Notes under the pieces: generated by a model
The model's database searches: none
What the model saw: the letters and a program-made list of their open reading frames with translations, nothing else
What the model was told of the DNA's origin: nothing
Shown: positions 33,519 through 51,773 of the stretch, piece by piece
How the letters are laid out: the number at the start of each line of letters is the position of its first letter
How positions within the stretch are numbered: the stretch's first letter is position 1
Translations under genes and position numbers: made by a program
Assembly (NCBI GenBank): GCA_005656395.1
Contig: SRSI01000071.1
Coordinates: forward strand, 682,001-746,000
DNA length: 64,000 nt
Reading direction: 5' to 3'
Source: Strongyloides papillosus
Taxonomy: Eukaryota > Nematoda > Chromadorea > Rhabditida > Strongyloididae

Positions 33519-36359
33519 AACAGATAATAGGATGTTTCATATTTTTGAAAATAAAGAAAAAAAAACAAGAACTAAAAAAAATAAGTCATAACAAAAAATT
33601 TGGCTGACGGGCATTTATTTAGTTTTAATACTTGTATTTAGCTTTGTAAGCCTTAAGCTTTTGCGCAATTTACCATCTATTGAAGGTTACATGTCAATCT
33701 GTATAATTCCTTGGAACGGTTAATTTTTTATCTTATATATTCCTTATAGATTCAATTGGATATAATTTTTATCTGTAATAGATATAATCCCTTTAATCTT
33801 TTGATAATTTATAGATATAGTTATTTTAAATTATTAGTATTATTTTATGTATATTATTTTATTATATATTAGTTTATTGTGATTGCAAGTAACCGTAGTG
33901 CCTAGTTATAACTTTATTAAGCGTATATTAAATTCTAGTTTTTACTTTTACCATAAAAAATCACCAACAACATTATTATTCATATATCTAAGTCAATTTT
34001 TATCATTCATTCAATTTTTTTCTTTTTTCCTCCAAATGCATAAAACATCCTATAATTTGATTGATTTTTTTTTGTATTTTATCACTATAGTGATTTAATA
34101 GTTTAAAAAAAACAATAAAGTATTTTGATAGATTATTTATTGTTAAAAATTTTAAAAGAATATAAAATTCGCAAGTTATTTTCTTTTTAACCTTCTTTAA
34201 TGATAATGATTGTATCTATAAGTTATATTAATAACTATTAAAAATACTTTTAATTTCTTTTGTATTGTTTTATGCTCCTTCAAACACACATAACCTACCA
34301 TTTGGTTTTTTATCATCCTTCTAATATTACGAAGAATATATGCAATTGTATTTGATGAATAAAATGCAATTGGACAATGGTTATTGAAATAATTCAAATA
34401 ATAAATAAATTGTCCTTTTTTTAAATGATAAAAGTTATTGTATGAGTTGTTTACGAGATATTGTAAAATGATAAATATTCTGTTATATAATAGTTTGTAA
34501 CAAAGAAATTTGATGAAATAAAGATTTTACAACTCATTTAAGACTTTTATTATTTATTTATTTTTATCTTTTTTTTGGAAACGATCATTGAACTATTAAA
34601 AAAGTGTTTGTTTTATAATGTATACATAGATAAACAAAATTTTTATCTATAATAATAGCAGATTAAATATGAAAACTTAACAATAATCTTTGCAGTTTTT
34701 TGTTATTATTATTTAAAATGTCAGCGATGTAGAATTAATTTTAACACGGAAAATTGGTGCAGCTATAATATAGGTGAAAGTCATCTATTTGGGGGTTGGA
34801 AATTTTTTAGTGTATCTAGAAAAATTATTGGTTTGTTAAAGAATAAAATGTTTGATTAATGGCAAAAAGATTTTAAATATATAACTTCTCAAAGATTAAT
34901 TTTTTTATTTCATGTAAGAGCTATCAGGAGAAACATATCACCATTCAAGAAGTAAAGGACTATCGATTCTATTTTAAAAGAAAAAGCTACCTCAAGAAAT
35001 ATAAAACTCTCTGATGTCAGATTTAAGTTATCTAAGAAAGTAAAAGTTTCAAATCCTTTATTTGTGTTAAACTTTTACGTAGATTCTTTGCAATTATCAT
35101 ACAGTATCCACTTTTTATTAAAACAAAGACTTTCTGACTAAAAATGACTCATTAATATTTCCTCGAATGATGGAAGAATACATTTAAGCAAGGATAAAAT
35201 CTCAACTTGTTTTAGAGTTGAAATACATCTTGTTCTAATATTTATGTAAATAACTAAATTACATGCATTTTAAAACTTCATTGTTAAAATCAACATTTAT
35301 TTTTAATTAAACCAAAAGATGTAATAAATTCAATGTCAATGAGAAGAATCTTCCAACTATTAAAATACAAATGTGTTGAATTAATATTGTCGTAAAAAAT
35401 TTATCTGTTATAACACTAACTTACCTTGATATTTTATCAAAGATATTAATTAACATATTCAATGAAAATATTTTCATATCCTTCATTAATAAACCATTAG
35501 AATGTCAGAATAAATTACCAGATCTTATAATAATTACCATCATTTAAAAAATATAAATAAAATTTTATCAAAAAAGTATCACAATTTAATGAAAATAATT
35601 AAATTTAAAGAATATAGATAAATGAAGTTATTTTTTATCAAATTAATAATGCCAAATATATATATTGATGTCGTAATTTTTTTACCATTTTTGAAAAACT
35701 GCAACAGTATAAGATTTATTTTTTTTACAATTAAAGCCGTAGAAAAAAATGTTTTTTGGTTTTTTGTATTACTATTACTTTGACTATACAAAATATGTTG
35801 TATATAACATTTTCATTTTATAACTTTTTTTGTTTTAAATGCAGATCTATAAGGTGAGACATTTTGTTTTGTATTTTTTTAAACATTGATTTTGTATTAA
35901 AAATTTCATGGAGCATTTAACTTTTTTTCCTTGATATAACTTTTCTTTAAACGTACTGTTAAATCTTAGATGACTTGAAATGCCTTTTCAATAAAATATT
36001 TCACTAGCACTTTTTTTTACGTTGTTGTCTGAAAAGAATAATATATTACTAATAATTTATTATTAAAAAAATAAATCCGATATTTTAATAAATGGCAAGA
36101 GAGAATTTTTTAAATGTTGAATTAACAACGTGCACAAATTGGAATTTTAATAATCATCTCATTTTATACTATTTATTTCTTCGTTAGAACATATCTTTAT
36201 AAAAATTGTTAGGTGAAAAAAACAAATTTACATAAATAAACATACTAAATTTTTATCAAACCACAAATAAATGTTTTCAAATATTTTAAAGAAAGATATA
36301 CCATCATCATTCATTGTTAAATATAACATATAATTTCATAAACTTGGACTAAATAGCCA
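33519..36359. other. Convergent intergenic region, MNK / DYRK
   Basis: 2.8 kb between the 3' ends of two kinases. The first ~200 bp after the MNK stop looks like 3' UTR. Open frames at 33883, 34197 and 35579 are short and of AT-rich low-complexity composition; none is supported. Confidence 0.5.
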
Positions 36360-39491
<3,132 letters not shown>

Positions 39492-42400
39492 AGCAATCAA
39501 TTTACCTAAAAACACTAAAAATATATGAGTAAATCGATAAATATTTAGTAGAAAATTAAATAGTATTAAAAGTAAAAAAACGGGATATATATTATTTACA
39601 TAAAATATAGTAACTATAAAATAAAAATAGATTAATAGTTAGGATGACTTTTATTAAACAATAATTGGAAACACTATATATTGATATAATAACAAAAAAA
39701 TTTTGTTTTTCAAAAAATAAAAACTACTTTTGCTTTTATAGGTATAATATTTTGTCTAATTTTTATCTTTGACTGTACAACATTTTTATAAAATGTAATG
39801 TAATTTGATTGAAACAATCTATATTTTTTTATAGTAACAATTGAAGTAGAAAAATAAATGTTGTATTAATTTGTATGGTTCTTAGATGAATATATATATA
39901 TATAATATAACAACATAAAATAAGTCTAATAAATTTATTTTAAAATAAATAGAAGTGATTCTTTGATTGTAAATAAACCATAAGATAAATGTTGAAGAAA
40001 TTTAAGATAAACATTAAAAATGAAAAATCAATCATTTAAAATTTGCAACAAATCGTTTTTGCATAAATATATATTATAAATATATATGGGTAATAATTAA
40101 ATGAATAAATTGAATTTGTACATTCTTTTAAATGATTGTTCATATCATTGTAATTATAGGAATAAAAATAAGAATGATTTTAATGGTGAAAGGTGTGTTA
40201 AAAAGTGTAATCATATATTAAGTTATGCATTATAAATTTTGATGAAAAATAACTAAATATCTAATAATAAAATATCTTATTTTACCTTTTAAACAAGTTA
40301 TTGTGTAAAGGGGTACATATATACATTTATATATACGAACTAATTAATGACAACTTAATATAAAAAGCAAATTGTAAGATGTATTAAGCGGGATAAAATA
40401 TGTGACCTGACGTATTAAAAACTTTTTAATAATCATATTTTCTAAATTCTTAATTTAATATAATTATTATTAATTGATATTTATATAAATTTAATTAATT
40501 TTTTCAAGTATAACGCATTATCATTAAAATATAGCAATAAACTTTTTTTGGCAAAAGTTGAAAAAATATTGAATTTTTTGGCAATGTTTATCTTCTTACC
40601 AAATATAAAATCGTTAGATAATTTTAATAAAAACTTAACAAGATTTTTAAATTATTTTTTTGCCAATATATTAGTTGTTTACATTAAAATAAAAAAATAT
40701 ATATAGACATATATGTTACTAAATATTCTTAAAATGCTATGAATAAATAGATAAAAAAATTAATATGATCTTTTTGACATCACAAATTAATAAATATATT
40801 TCTAATAAACAATTAAGAATTATGAAACACAAAGACTAATCTTGATATAGTAAATTGTATATTTAACTAAATATTACTAGAAATATGTATGTGGAAAAAG
40901 GATATAAAAAGAAGTTAGAGTCAATTTCTAAAGTAAGCACTAAAAGACAGAATTTATATTATTGCACATACATATGGATAAAAATTGTTACCCTCTAAGC
41001 AAATGCTTTATAGTTATAATTTTACACTATAAAAGATTGACATTGTTGAGACGATTGTTAGTGAATATTACTTTCTTTTTTTCGTCATATTTTTATATAT
41101 GATATTTTAAATGAAAATTAGACTGTTTGAAGATATTTTTTAATGGTATTTTAGATAAAAGGAATCATTTAATGCATTATATATAATAAATATATCTTTA
41201 TGTGAGGTCATTTGGTCTATCTTTTAATATATACGAAAATGTCGTCTTGTACAAATGTTTGCCTATACAGCACTAACATATATATATATATCTAGCTTCT
41301 TCTATTGATAAGAGATCAAGATTTTAAAAAAGTTGGTTAGAGAAAAAGTGTCATTTTAATGTCGTACGTAATGTTGTCTACTAGCTCTATGTAAAAACTT
41401 TTCTTTGTTATAGGTGATACAAAAAGTTGAAATGATGATGATAGTAATGATGCGTTCAACAAAAATGCATTAGAAATATATAATTTTTAATTACACTTCT
41501 GAGGATAATATTATATACTAACAAAAGTAAAACATTTGAAACAAAAGGTAAATATTTATAGCTTAACTGTCCCACATAACATAGTAACTTTAAAAATTAA
41601 TAATTTAATAACCATTTGTGGGTAATTAAGCAAAATATTTTAATTAATCGTTTTTATTATATATAATTTAATATAATAAAAAAATTATGTTATATAATTA
41701 TAAGGAGGAAGTTATTTAGTTATTAAATTATTTACAATTAATAACTTTATAAATAAAAGGCGAATTAATAATACTAAAAATAGAATTTTTTTGATAGAAA
41801 ATCTCAATAATTACAATAATCAAATATAATTGCACCAACCATATTTGATAACATAAACCAATATTTGTTATGAGGAATGGAATGCTAATGTGCTTATCAT
41901 CAAATTTAATATTTGATAAATAATGATATTTATTTATAAAGTATATTAAAAGACACCTGAAACGTTACATGACAGACTTACAATTTTTTATATAAAAATT
42001 GATTTTTATGTCATTCAACTGTTAAATTTATAAAAAAATTTTTTCATAATATTTAAAAATATTATATTTACTATTTTATGTATATTGGTCAAAGAAATTA
42101 TATAATTTCATAATAATAATATAAAAGTGTTTGACAATTGATTTAATGATATTCGTAAATAATGAATTTTGTAATATAACAAATAGAAACTGTGTAGATA
42201 ATTTATTACAACATGAACATGTGCATAAATTTAATGTGTATATCATTGGAAGCGGATTATATGATATATCATTAGTTTGTTCTTGAAGAAAATATCGATA
42301 TTAGAAAAATGGACAATATTTAAATTTTATAATTACTAGCTATATATTATTATATATATAAAAAGATTATATATATTTTTATTATTATTTATATTAATGA

Positions 42401-45125
42401 AACTCTTAAAAGAAATGTAAGTAAGATGATGGAGTGATAGAAAAAATCTAATTATATTATGTCATTAAAATAAGATGGCATGTTCGTATAACTTGGTAAA
42501 AAAAAAGAAATTATTTTAAGAATAACCTTAAGTTTTAAAATGTATGTAGATTTTAAGAAGTGTGGTAAAAATAATTAGAAAAGATATAGATTGAACAGCA
42601 GCAATTTAAAAATTTTAAAACGTTTTTATTTACAAATATATATATGTGTAGGTACATTTTATTATTTGTTATTTAAAGATACTCTTTTAACATCTTACAA
42701 TATAAATTTAATGGTGTAACATTATTAAAATATATTAAAAATTAACTCCTATCAATACAATATATAAATTATTATATATTTAATTTTAAAAAATTATATG
42801 TATTTTTTCTGAAAGAATAAATATATAAAAATAAAGGTTAATTATTATATTATGACAAAATCAATTAAGAATAGTGTGATATATATATCATAAGATTGTT
42901 TGAATTATTTTTCAAGTGACCTTAAAATAAAATAAAAGCATATATTATTACACATATAAATAAGCTTATCTAGTCTTAAAGAAATTTTTTAATAGAAAAT
43001 AAAAAAAACTTTTTTATACATTTTTTCATTATTAACGTTTTTTTCATAATATTATTTTTTACTTTTTTATGAATAAATATCTTAAACTAGCAACTGTTTC
43101 AAATACTTTAAAACATTTTTTAAATTTCGAAATTAATCTATTTTAAAATAAAAGGTAGTGATTATTTAAGATATTAAGAGAAAATGATTAATAAATTTAA
43201 AGTTTTATTTATAAGTGACTTAAAATTTACAACAGGTTAAAATATTTTTGTTATCAAAAACTTCTACTGGAATTTTTTTAATAACATTGAATTACTAATA
43301 AGAATTAACGAGAATAATTTAATAATTTTAATTAAATTATTTATGGTAATTACTAAACAATAAAATAATAATGACATCATTAAAAAGAAAAATAAATGTT
43401 AGTTAAATGGCAAATAATTTGTTATCAAAAATAAAAACAATAATAAAACTTAAATTTAATATAAAAGATATACAATTGTAGAATTTTAAGAGCAAAACTT
43501 TATGCGCCAAATCATATTTAAATATTAAATCATAGTAGTAAATGCATACTAGAAAAGCTGAACGATGATTATACTTTTCCTCTAGATGAAATTACGCATA
43601 GCGACATATACAAATTATTATAATAAGCGATTTAATCAGTATTTAGCGATTATCATTATTATACTCTTTTCATTAACATTGATATTTATATATGCAATTT
43701 TTGATTCTAGGTAACAGAACACTAAATTATATAGAAAAGATATAATTTTAGTTAATGGATCTTGTTAACAGCAACTAGTGGTTGTACAAGAGTTGTAACT
43801 TAAGTGATAAAATATTTTAAATAGACGAGTTCGTTGACCATAGTTTAGAGTCAAAATTTATTTAAAATATTAAGAGTTAAAAAGTAAAAACAAATGACAA
43901 ATGTCATGATATATCTTTAGTATATATACTTGTGATCATCCACGCATGTGATAATTATAAAAAAAGGTACTTCAAGTGTATTCATTAGAACGATAATAAG
44001 CGACAATTGTAAAGTACACATAATCATTGATATTTTGGTGAAATATCTTTTAAATAAATAAAATTATTATTAAGTGTCATTAAACGTCTATAGATTTAAA
44101 TTTTTTAAATGATAAAAATTATTTAAAATAATCATCATCTTACATAATATGAAATAATAAATAAATAACAAATTCTATAAAAAGATATTTAAAAAATTTA
44201 AAATCGTTTTATTCATATTTTTAGTTTTTTTAATTTCACATTTCCTTTGGAAGATGTGTAAATATTTTAAACAATATTATTTATTTGAAAATAGTTATTT
44301 TGTCACCATATAAATATTTAAAGGTATTTTGTCTTTATGGTTTTTTCTTAACCTGGCCGTGAAATTATTGATGCGGAGAAATATAAAGAAAATTAATTAA
44401 ATAGCAAAAAACTTCTGTAAGTTTGAGTTTATATACCGCTAAAAATGTATTGTATTTCCATGTATTTTCGCCTTATAATTAAAAATAGTTAAATTAGTTA
44501 CAAATTGATAAAAGATGTCTTATTTGACTAGATGTATCCAAAAAAAGAGGACAAATATTATTAATGTTATATATATCGTGATTTTATTTATAGAAATTTT
44601 AAATCAACATACATAAGTACTTTAAATGTAATTTCTATAAATTATATCGGAGAAAAACACACGATGTCAAGGCATATAACAAATAAAATTCAAATGGCCT
44701 ACAAGTTTATAAACGTATGTTTAATTAAATAAAGAATATAATTAAAATTAGGTAAAATAACTATATATTTAAAAAAGATTTCAAAGATATCACAATCTTT
44801 CTATTGTAAAATCTTATCTATCAGCCAACTTTTTTTGGAATTAGAGCAAATATTGGTTTTCTTATAGTGAAAAAATATCATTCATTAGATAACTAATGAT
44901 ATATTTGGTATATTAAAAATAATAAAATAGTAAGGTTAATTATTTAGTAGTATCTAGAAAGATATATATATATATATATAAACTTTTGGGGTCGTTATGT
45001 GATGCCCGAGATGACTTATAACAAAAATTTAGATTAACGCAAATTATTATAATATATACCTTATTAAATTCACATTTTTATCTAATGTTTTAATTGTCAT
45101 TGTAAAATTTTTAGTGATCACAATA
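39492..45125. other. 5.6 kb divergent gene-free region
   Basis: Extremely AT-rich, between the 5' ends of the DYRK gene and the secreted-protein gene. An (AT)n tract lies at 44962-44980. A TTTTTAG acceptor at 45107-45113, 12 bp before the next start codon, suggests trans-splicing or a 5' UTR intron. No coding signal recognised. Confidence 0.5.
44962..44980. repeat. (AT)n microsatellite
   Basis: Uninterrupted AT/TA run of 19 bp about 150 bp upstream of the secreted-protein gene. Confidence 0.85.
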
Positions 45126-48100
45126 ATGATTAAATTTGAGTATTATTTTATTTTGTTAATACAATTACCGTTATCCTTACCAGTTGTCTTGGTATCAACA
45201 CCTTTTGATAACTTTAGAATAGAATGCCCTCAAAGACATGGTGTACAAAGGTTAAACATTCGTATGGCTGAATCACAAGGATATAAAAGAACAGATGCTG
45301 TCTTTTCAATAAGTTGTGGAAATATTCAAGAGGTAAATTATTTTAAATATTATCATATTTCATTCACATTATCTTAAGTTATCACCATGGGATACAATTC
45401 CTGATGCTATATCTGATATGGAATATGAAAGTTGTCATTACACTGAAGGCTTTGATCCTATACTAGAGAAACACAAAAATATCACATGTGGAGCACGAAA
45501 ATATCTATCTGGTATTACTCGTATATCTGGAACAAAAACTAGTTTAATGTGTTGTAAACTGAGGACAAGAGATGTATCAAAATGTGAAGAAAAAGAATTT
45601 GAAAAACCACTGGGAAGTGATAGATTTGTTGAAATTCAGTATGAAGGAATGTTAATTAATAATATTAATATTAATAATGATGTGTACTCAGTTAGATTTT
45701 GTTCTTTTATGCCAAGAGCTGTTGGATTTATCTATGACGAGGCTGCTACTTCAACTTTATCCCCAACAACATCCCAAAAACCTACAACAACCACTCCCAT
45801 CACACAAACTATGATGGATAACTTAATGTCAAATAAATATACTTATGAGTCATCTTTCCCGAAATTAATTACACCACATGAGTTAAAAATTATTGATAAC
45901 AAAAAGAATAATCTATTGTTTAATAATCATTTTAATAGTGTTCAAATTATCAATGAAAAAAATATTGAACCGATGAAGAACGTTAATGAAAATGTGGAAA
46001 ATCAAGAATTTGTTGCAACAAAAATTGATTTTGAAAATAAAAATACCTATTCAATATTAGGTAATGTATCTGATGATGAAAAAAAAATTGCTAAATCAAC
46101 CAAACCTTCAAAAATTGACCTAATTGATTCAAAAGATAATCAATATACTAAAAGTATTTTACCCTTACTTGAACCACCACAAGAAGAACACCCTAAATCC
46201 TCTAGCAATAATCATCAACAAAAACAAAAGTTAGAAATAATAAACATTGGATCTGTAAATGAAATGAATGATTCAGAGCCAGAAAAAGTAAATGTATCTA
46301 TTGATAAAAGTACAATTGTAGCTAATACAAGACAAAATACAATCTCAAGAATAGAAGTGAATAAAAATTTACCAATTATTGAAGCATCAAAACAACCATC
46401 ATTCAATAGTCATTACAAAAACATCCAAACAAGTCCAATTGTCATAGAAGAAGAAATAATTAGTGGTGATTCTGATGATTTAAAGACATCTAAATCATCT
46501 GAAAGAAAAGAATTACATTCAAATAGTTTTGAGAATATTGCTAATACAGTATACACCTCCAAAAGTACAGAAAAACTTCCTCGTCCTAGTCCACTTCCAA
46601 TTCCTTTTTCTAGCTTCTCTGAGCAATCATCAACAACGGATGTACTTTCTGGTGAAAAAGTTGATATTGCTAGGGCAACTGTTGCTAAACTTCATTATTC
46701 ACTTAAATATAATAAGAAGTACAATCATACTAGAAGTGCTTTAGGAAGTAAGACATTTATAGGATCAGATGAAAGTATGATGAAAGATGAGATTCAAGAG
46801 AATGTGACACCAAATATTGGGAATTTAGTCTCAACTACAACAAGATACACTACTACACAATACGTCCCCAGAAAAAATAGAAAATTGAAAATTGAAAGTA
46901 CAATTAAAAGTACTGAATCTACAACTAAGCAACCATTAAAATATGGAACTACAAAACTTATAAAACAAGACATTATAAAAGATGATAATATTACTAATGC
47001 TTTAACAAGTAGAAATGAAATAAGACCAGAATTTCCACAAAGCACGAAAAAAGTATATACAAGTAAAGAATTAAATGAAATGGAAAAAAATAGTAATCTT
47101 ATGATTAGTAAAGTTGATGAATTTGCTCAAATTCCATTTGATGAGACATTTGAACCGAAAGATTATCATTCAAGTTCAGAGAATAAATATATTCCTGCTA
47201 AAGAGCCAATTCAACAAGCAATTGATGAACAATATAAGTTGAATGGATATTCCCCAAAAAATTATAGTACAAAAGTGACATATTATCAACCACCTGTACC
47301 ACAAGGAAGACTTAAACCAATTTCTGCTTTACATTATAATAGAGATAATGATACTAATGAATATGTTGAAGAAAGATCAATGAATTCTAATAAAGGACCA
47401 TTAATTGATGAAGATTTAGATAATTCTCCATTTGATGATCCTATAAGTGAATCTTTACTCTTGTCACAACAAAACATGAAACAATCAAATATAAGACAAA
47501 ATCAAGAATTAGACTCTCCACAAGGAATTGATAGGGATTTTCTGCCAAGAAATTACTTACCATCTCACGATATAAGACGTGCTCCACAAAAAAGTAAGTT
47601 AACAGATTTTTTTACCTTAATATGACCTATCAGAACTTCTATTTTTCCACATTATACTGGTTATATATTTATGCACAACTAATTACTTTTAAAACTACTA
47701 TTATGTCACATTCACTTCTAAATTCCATCTTTACATTTTTTTCACCGAATACCACTTGAAATGTAACATTCCATTGAAAAATATCCACTAATTTGTATAG
47801 TTAAAAAAAGAATATATATAAATGTATCAAGATAAAACACAAAAAAAAACCAAGACACGTATCTAATACTTCTACATTTTTAATATAAAATATTTTGCAT
47901 GTGTACAATATATATTTCATTTGTCTAATATATTTTGAATCTTCATGTTTAAAAAAAATACTCAATTCATTGTTAATAATTTCACAAATAAAATAAACAA
48001 TTTTTTACCCACTATAATATTTTGAATAAGATATTAATGAGAAATTGCATTCAAATAAGTTTTGTTATTTGTTTTAGCATATTTAGAAAATTCCTATCAT

Positions 48101-48705
48101 CCAAAGAGTTTGAAGACCATTGAAAAAATACAAACAACGTTACCACCTTTGACAATATTTAAACATGAGCACAAAGAAAATTCAATGGAATTACAACCAC
48201 TTACTGTAATTAAAAATGATGATATAAAAAAGATGGAAAACTTTGAGGATACACTAACAACAACAATTTTAAATAGTGAATTTTTGGTTAGAGATAATAA
48301 TGTTAATAGTCAAAGAATTGATAATAATTTATATATTCCATTAACTACTGAAGAACCAAAAATATTACCAACACAAACACCCATAACAACACCAACAACA
48401 AAATACAATGAAAATATATTTTATAGAGTCCCTAAAATAAAGATTCCAAGAAAAAAAGAGAAATGTAAGTAGATTTCAATAGGTTTTTTTTAAGAAATAT
48501 TTTACATTTCAATAATTATATTTTTTTTGTTTTAGATTTAACATTTTGTACAAAAGAAGATGCTGTGAGGGATGAGAATAATTTAGTTATAGCATGTGGT
48601 GGTGATTATGATGTATGGATACCACCACGTTGTCCACAAGGTTCTAGTTGTTTTCTAACAAGTGACTCTACTTATAGAATTTGTTGTCCTGTCTCCTCAG
48701 GATAG
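45126..48705 (+). CDS. Large secreted protein, cysteine-rich ends
   Basis: Exons 45126-45332, 45379-47593, 48078-48464 and 48536-48705 join in frame to 992 residues. A signal peptide (about residues 1-24, starting MIKFEYYFILLIQLPLSLP) is followed by ~200 residues with eight cysteines, including NITCGARKYLSGITRI and SLMCCKL. This spacing is loosely reminiscent of dermatopontin-like repeats, but I would not assign it. Residues ~215-935 are Lys/Asn/Ser/Thr/Glu-rich, low in hydrophobics and probably disordered, with a Thr-rich mucin-like segment (TTSQKPTTTTPITQT). The last ~57 residues form a compact six-cysteine module (FCTKED...ACGG...RCPQGSSCF...ICCP). No membrane anchor. Such architecture suggests an extracellular-matrix or cuticle-associated protein; function unknown. 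The ATG at 45126 is chosen because it directly precedes the signal peptide. Confidence 0.82.
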
Positions 48706-50204
48706 GTATATATAAAATTTTGTTGCAAAAAAAAATAATAAAAAACAAAAATACTAGTAATTCACCTATCTTTTGTAAATAATTAATAATAATTTTTTTT
48801 GAAAACAAATATTACAACAAATAAAATTTTATAAAAATGAAAAACACTGTAAATAATAAAAAATAAAAGTTTATTGCTTTTGATGTTTAATCATTTAGTA
48901 ATAATAATATTATTTAAGTATTATCTTAATTTTAACAAATAACAAAAATATATCATAATGTCATTTTAATAGTTTTAAGTCAACAAATTAAAATTAGTAA
49001 AAAAAATAATATGAAAGGATTTTAATGTAATTATATTTTTTCAAAAAAAGTAACTTATAAATATTATTTTTTTATTGTTGGAAAATAAAAAAAAAGTAGA
49101 AAGATATTTTCAATTTACAAAATAACAAACTAACTTAAAATACTTTTTATCATAAAAATAATACCTCAATAAAAAAATATAAACAAATAATTAACTATAA
49201 AAGTTAGTAAAAATATACTAAAAATGATAGAAAAAAATCTTTATTTAAGTTTTGATATAGGTAAGTTTTTAGTAAATTGTAATAATTTGTGATAACTTCC
49301 AAAAAGAGTTTTACAGCTTGTCACAATAATAGTAAAAAAAGATTGACTTATTTTGGTTGGTATATATTATATATAAATTATATATTTATATATAAAATTT
49401 GTTGATATCTAACAGCTGTGTTTGATACCGGCAATGAGAAAAAAAAAGTTTTGATAATAAAAAGAAGTATAATATTATTTAAAAAGACATACACATTTTT
49501 TTTCTTGTTGACATCTAAAAAAAGAGGGTTATTATATAGAAAGAAGAAAGGTAATTTGGAGAACATTTTCTTATAAATTTTCATGATAAAATTAGTGAGA
49601 AGTTGGCAGATTAAAATCATAACTATTTGATATAATATTAATGATTAAATTTGAATAGTAGGATAAAATGTATTTTACTTTCTTCATTAATACATTGCTT
49701 TTTCATCATCTCCAAACATCTCATTTTTTTAGTTAATTAGTAAAAAAAGTTCAATAAATTTCTATAAAATAGAAAGAGTGTATATTGATATACCGGCAAT
49801 TTTGGTTCAAAAATTAAATGACACACATACATATTATTGTGCATTTAAATAATATTTTCGGCTCTGCCATATAATAAAAAAATGTAATCTTTTCTTTTTT
49901 TAGCACTTAGAAATGTCTCATACTATGTATCTTGGTTGAAGTTTTTGAAAACAGTGAAAAAATAAAATTGTAATTTATTGAATAATTATAGGTTCCTTTT
50001 TTTTTCTCTAGATTACAGCACTCAACAGTATTAAATATTGATCGAATTTTTTTAGTGTTGAATAATTTCAGTGCACTATGTTGATATCATATTTTTAGTT
50101 ATTGGTTGGTTATATATAGATATATATATTAAAAAATATTAAAAGTTATTAATGATAACTCCAAACTATTTTTTAAAAAAAATTACTCTCTTTTTTTGAT
50201 AATG
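48706..50204. other. Convergent intergenic region
   Basis: 1.5 kb of AT-rich sequence between the 3' ends of the secreted-protein gene and the B55 gene. AATAAA-like signals occur around 48860. Nothing else recognised. Confidence 0.5.
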
Positions 50205-51773
50205 TTATCTTGAGAATATTCCTTGCATGCCTTGGAAAATATATAAATTATTAGCGGCTGCCATTGCAATAATATTTTCATTAACATGCCAATCTAGGTG
50301 TAAGATCTTCTTATTAAAATTAATACTATTTGCCTCAGCGTCAGATAGGTAACGAAATATTCCACCATTTGAGATGTGACGTGATGTCATTGAGAGTCTT
50401 GGTCTATCAGATGTATTAGCAACGGCATAAGTACATTCTAAACCACTGGTTCTAAGGAAGGTTCTAAAAACATTACCATATGAACCAGTAATAATATGAT
50501 TATCGCAACCACTCCAGGCAACCTCAAATTTATCAAATATATGATCATTCTCATATAAATTACATAATTTTGAACGTAAATGATCATGTATATGGTATGT
50601 CTCAACCGGTCTTCTTTCCATTCTTATATCCCATATCTTAAAAAATACAATTACTATATATTTTAATAAAAAAAAGTATACCTTAGTTGTTAAATAATCA
50701 CGAGTCATAAGAAATTGTCCATTGTGAGAAAATTTTGCGTCAGAAATAGAAGAAATAATTTCAGAGAAGAACGATTTACCTTGAGAACCTTCTGGTTCCT
50801 CATAAACTATAAAAAAATATCATAATATTAATTTCTATCAAAGCATCTAAAAAAAGAAAATCCACAATTAATTTTAAACTTACTTTTAGCATGTCCATCA
50901 CATAAAGCTCTATCTCTCATATCACATAAACGTATAGTACCTTTTGAGGATGTATAAACAAATTCACTATCATTTTTGGGATGAAATTCAGCAACTGTTA
51001 TAACCTCTGTCAACTCCTCCATATTATTTGGTTTTAAATCGACAATATTAAATGTTTCTTTAGTATATTCATGATGCCAATGATTAATCCTTAAATCATC
51101 AGCACTAATAAATGATATTTGATCTGCACTAACACTTATTGAATTGATATGGTATGTATGTGAATTTGCATAAACTCTCCTGGGACTCGCTTCAATAACA
51201 AGTTCCATTTGTTCTAGTTTTGGAACCATTAAACCATTGCGTAAGTAATCTTTATTTCCATTAAATGGTGAAATATTCCAATTAACATCTTTAACTCTTT
51301 TTTCCCGTTCTGATAATTTCCATAATTTTATTGTTTTATCGTTAGTAGCCAGTAAAAAATTTGCCGCATTCCTACGTTTCATCCATTTTATCTGATTTAT
51401 CTTTTCTTCAATCTCTAGTGATTTTAGGTAATCAAATTCTGGTTCATGTGATTGAAAAGTTGAATATACATTATATTCACTACTTCTTATACCTTTCACG
51501 TATACATTCTAAAATGTTTGAATAAAAATTTAAAAAATATTAATGTGATTATTTTATTTAATATTAACATACCCTTTGACCACGTTGAAATACAACTAAT
51601 CGTCCCCCTTTGTCACCCGTAGCTAATAATTCACCATCTTCAGAAAATTGCACTGCAGATATTATATCAGCTTCTGGAGACTCAGTATCATTTGATGTAC
51701 CTTTTATTTGAGAAAATGTCCAGTGAATTTCATTTTCATCCATAGGAATGCCAATATCATCGTAATTGGCCAT
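50205..51773 (-). CDS. sur-6: PP2A regulatory subunit B55
   Basis: WD40 beta-propeller B subunit of protein phosphatase 2A, directing the enzyme to substrates in cell-cycle control and Ras signalling; SUR-6 is the C. elegans member. Minus-strand exons 51773-51573, 51508-50884, 50806-50682 and 50636-50205 give 460 residues (family ~445). Both B55 signatures are present: [20 protein letters not shown], spanning the start of exon 2, and the HTYHINSIS...SADDLRI block. Later motifs are [70 protein letters not shown] and the terminal NNLYIFQ. Each splice restores a conserved segment. The C-terminus runs a few residues past the usual end (GMQGIFSR). Confidence 0.95.

Noticed and set aside
45126..51773. 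Operon with trans-splicing across neighbouring genes
   Set aside because: Neighbouring genes alternate strand, and same-strand pairs are separated by kilobases; only a possible acceptor before 45126 was seen.
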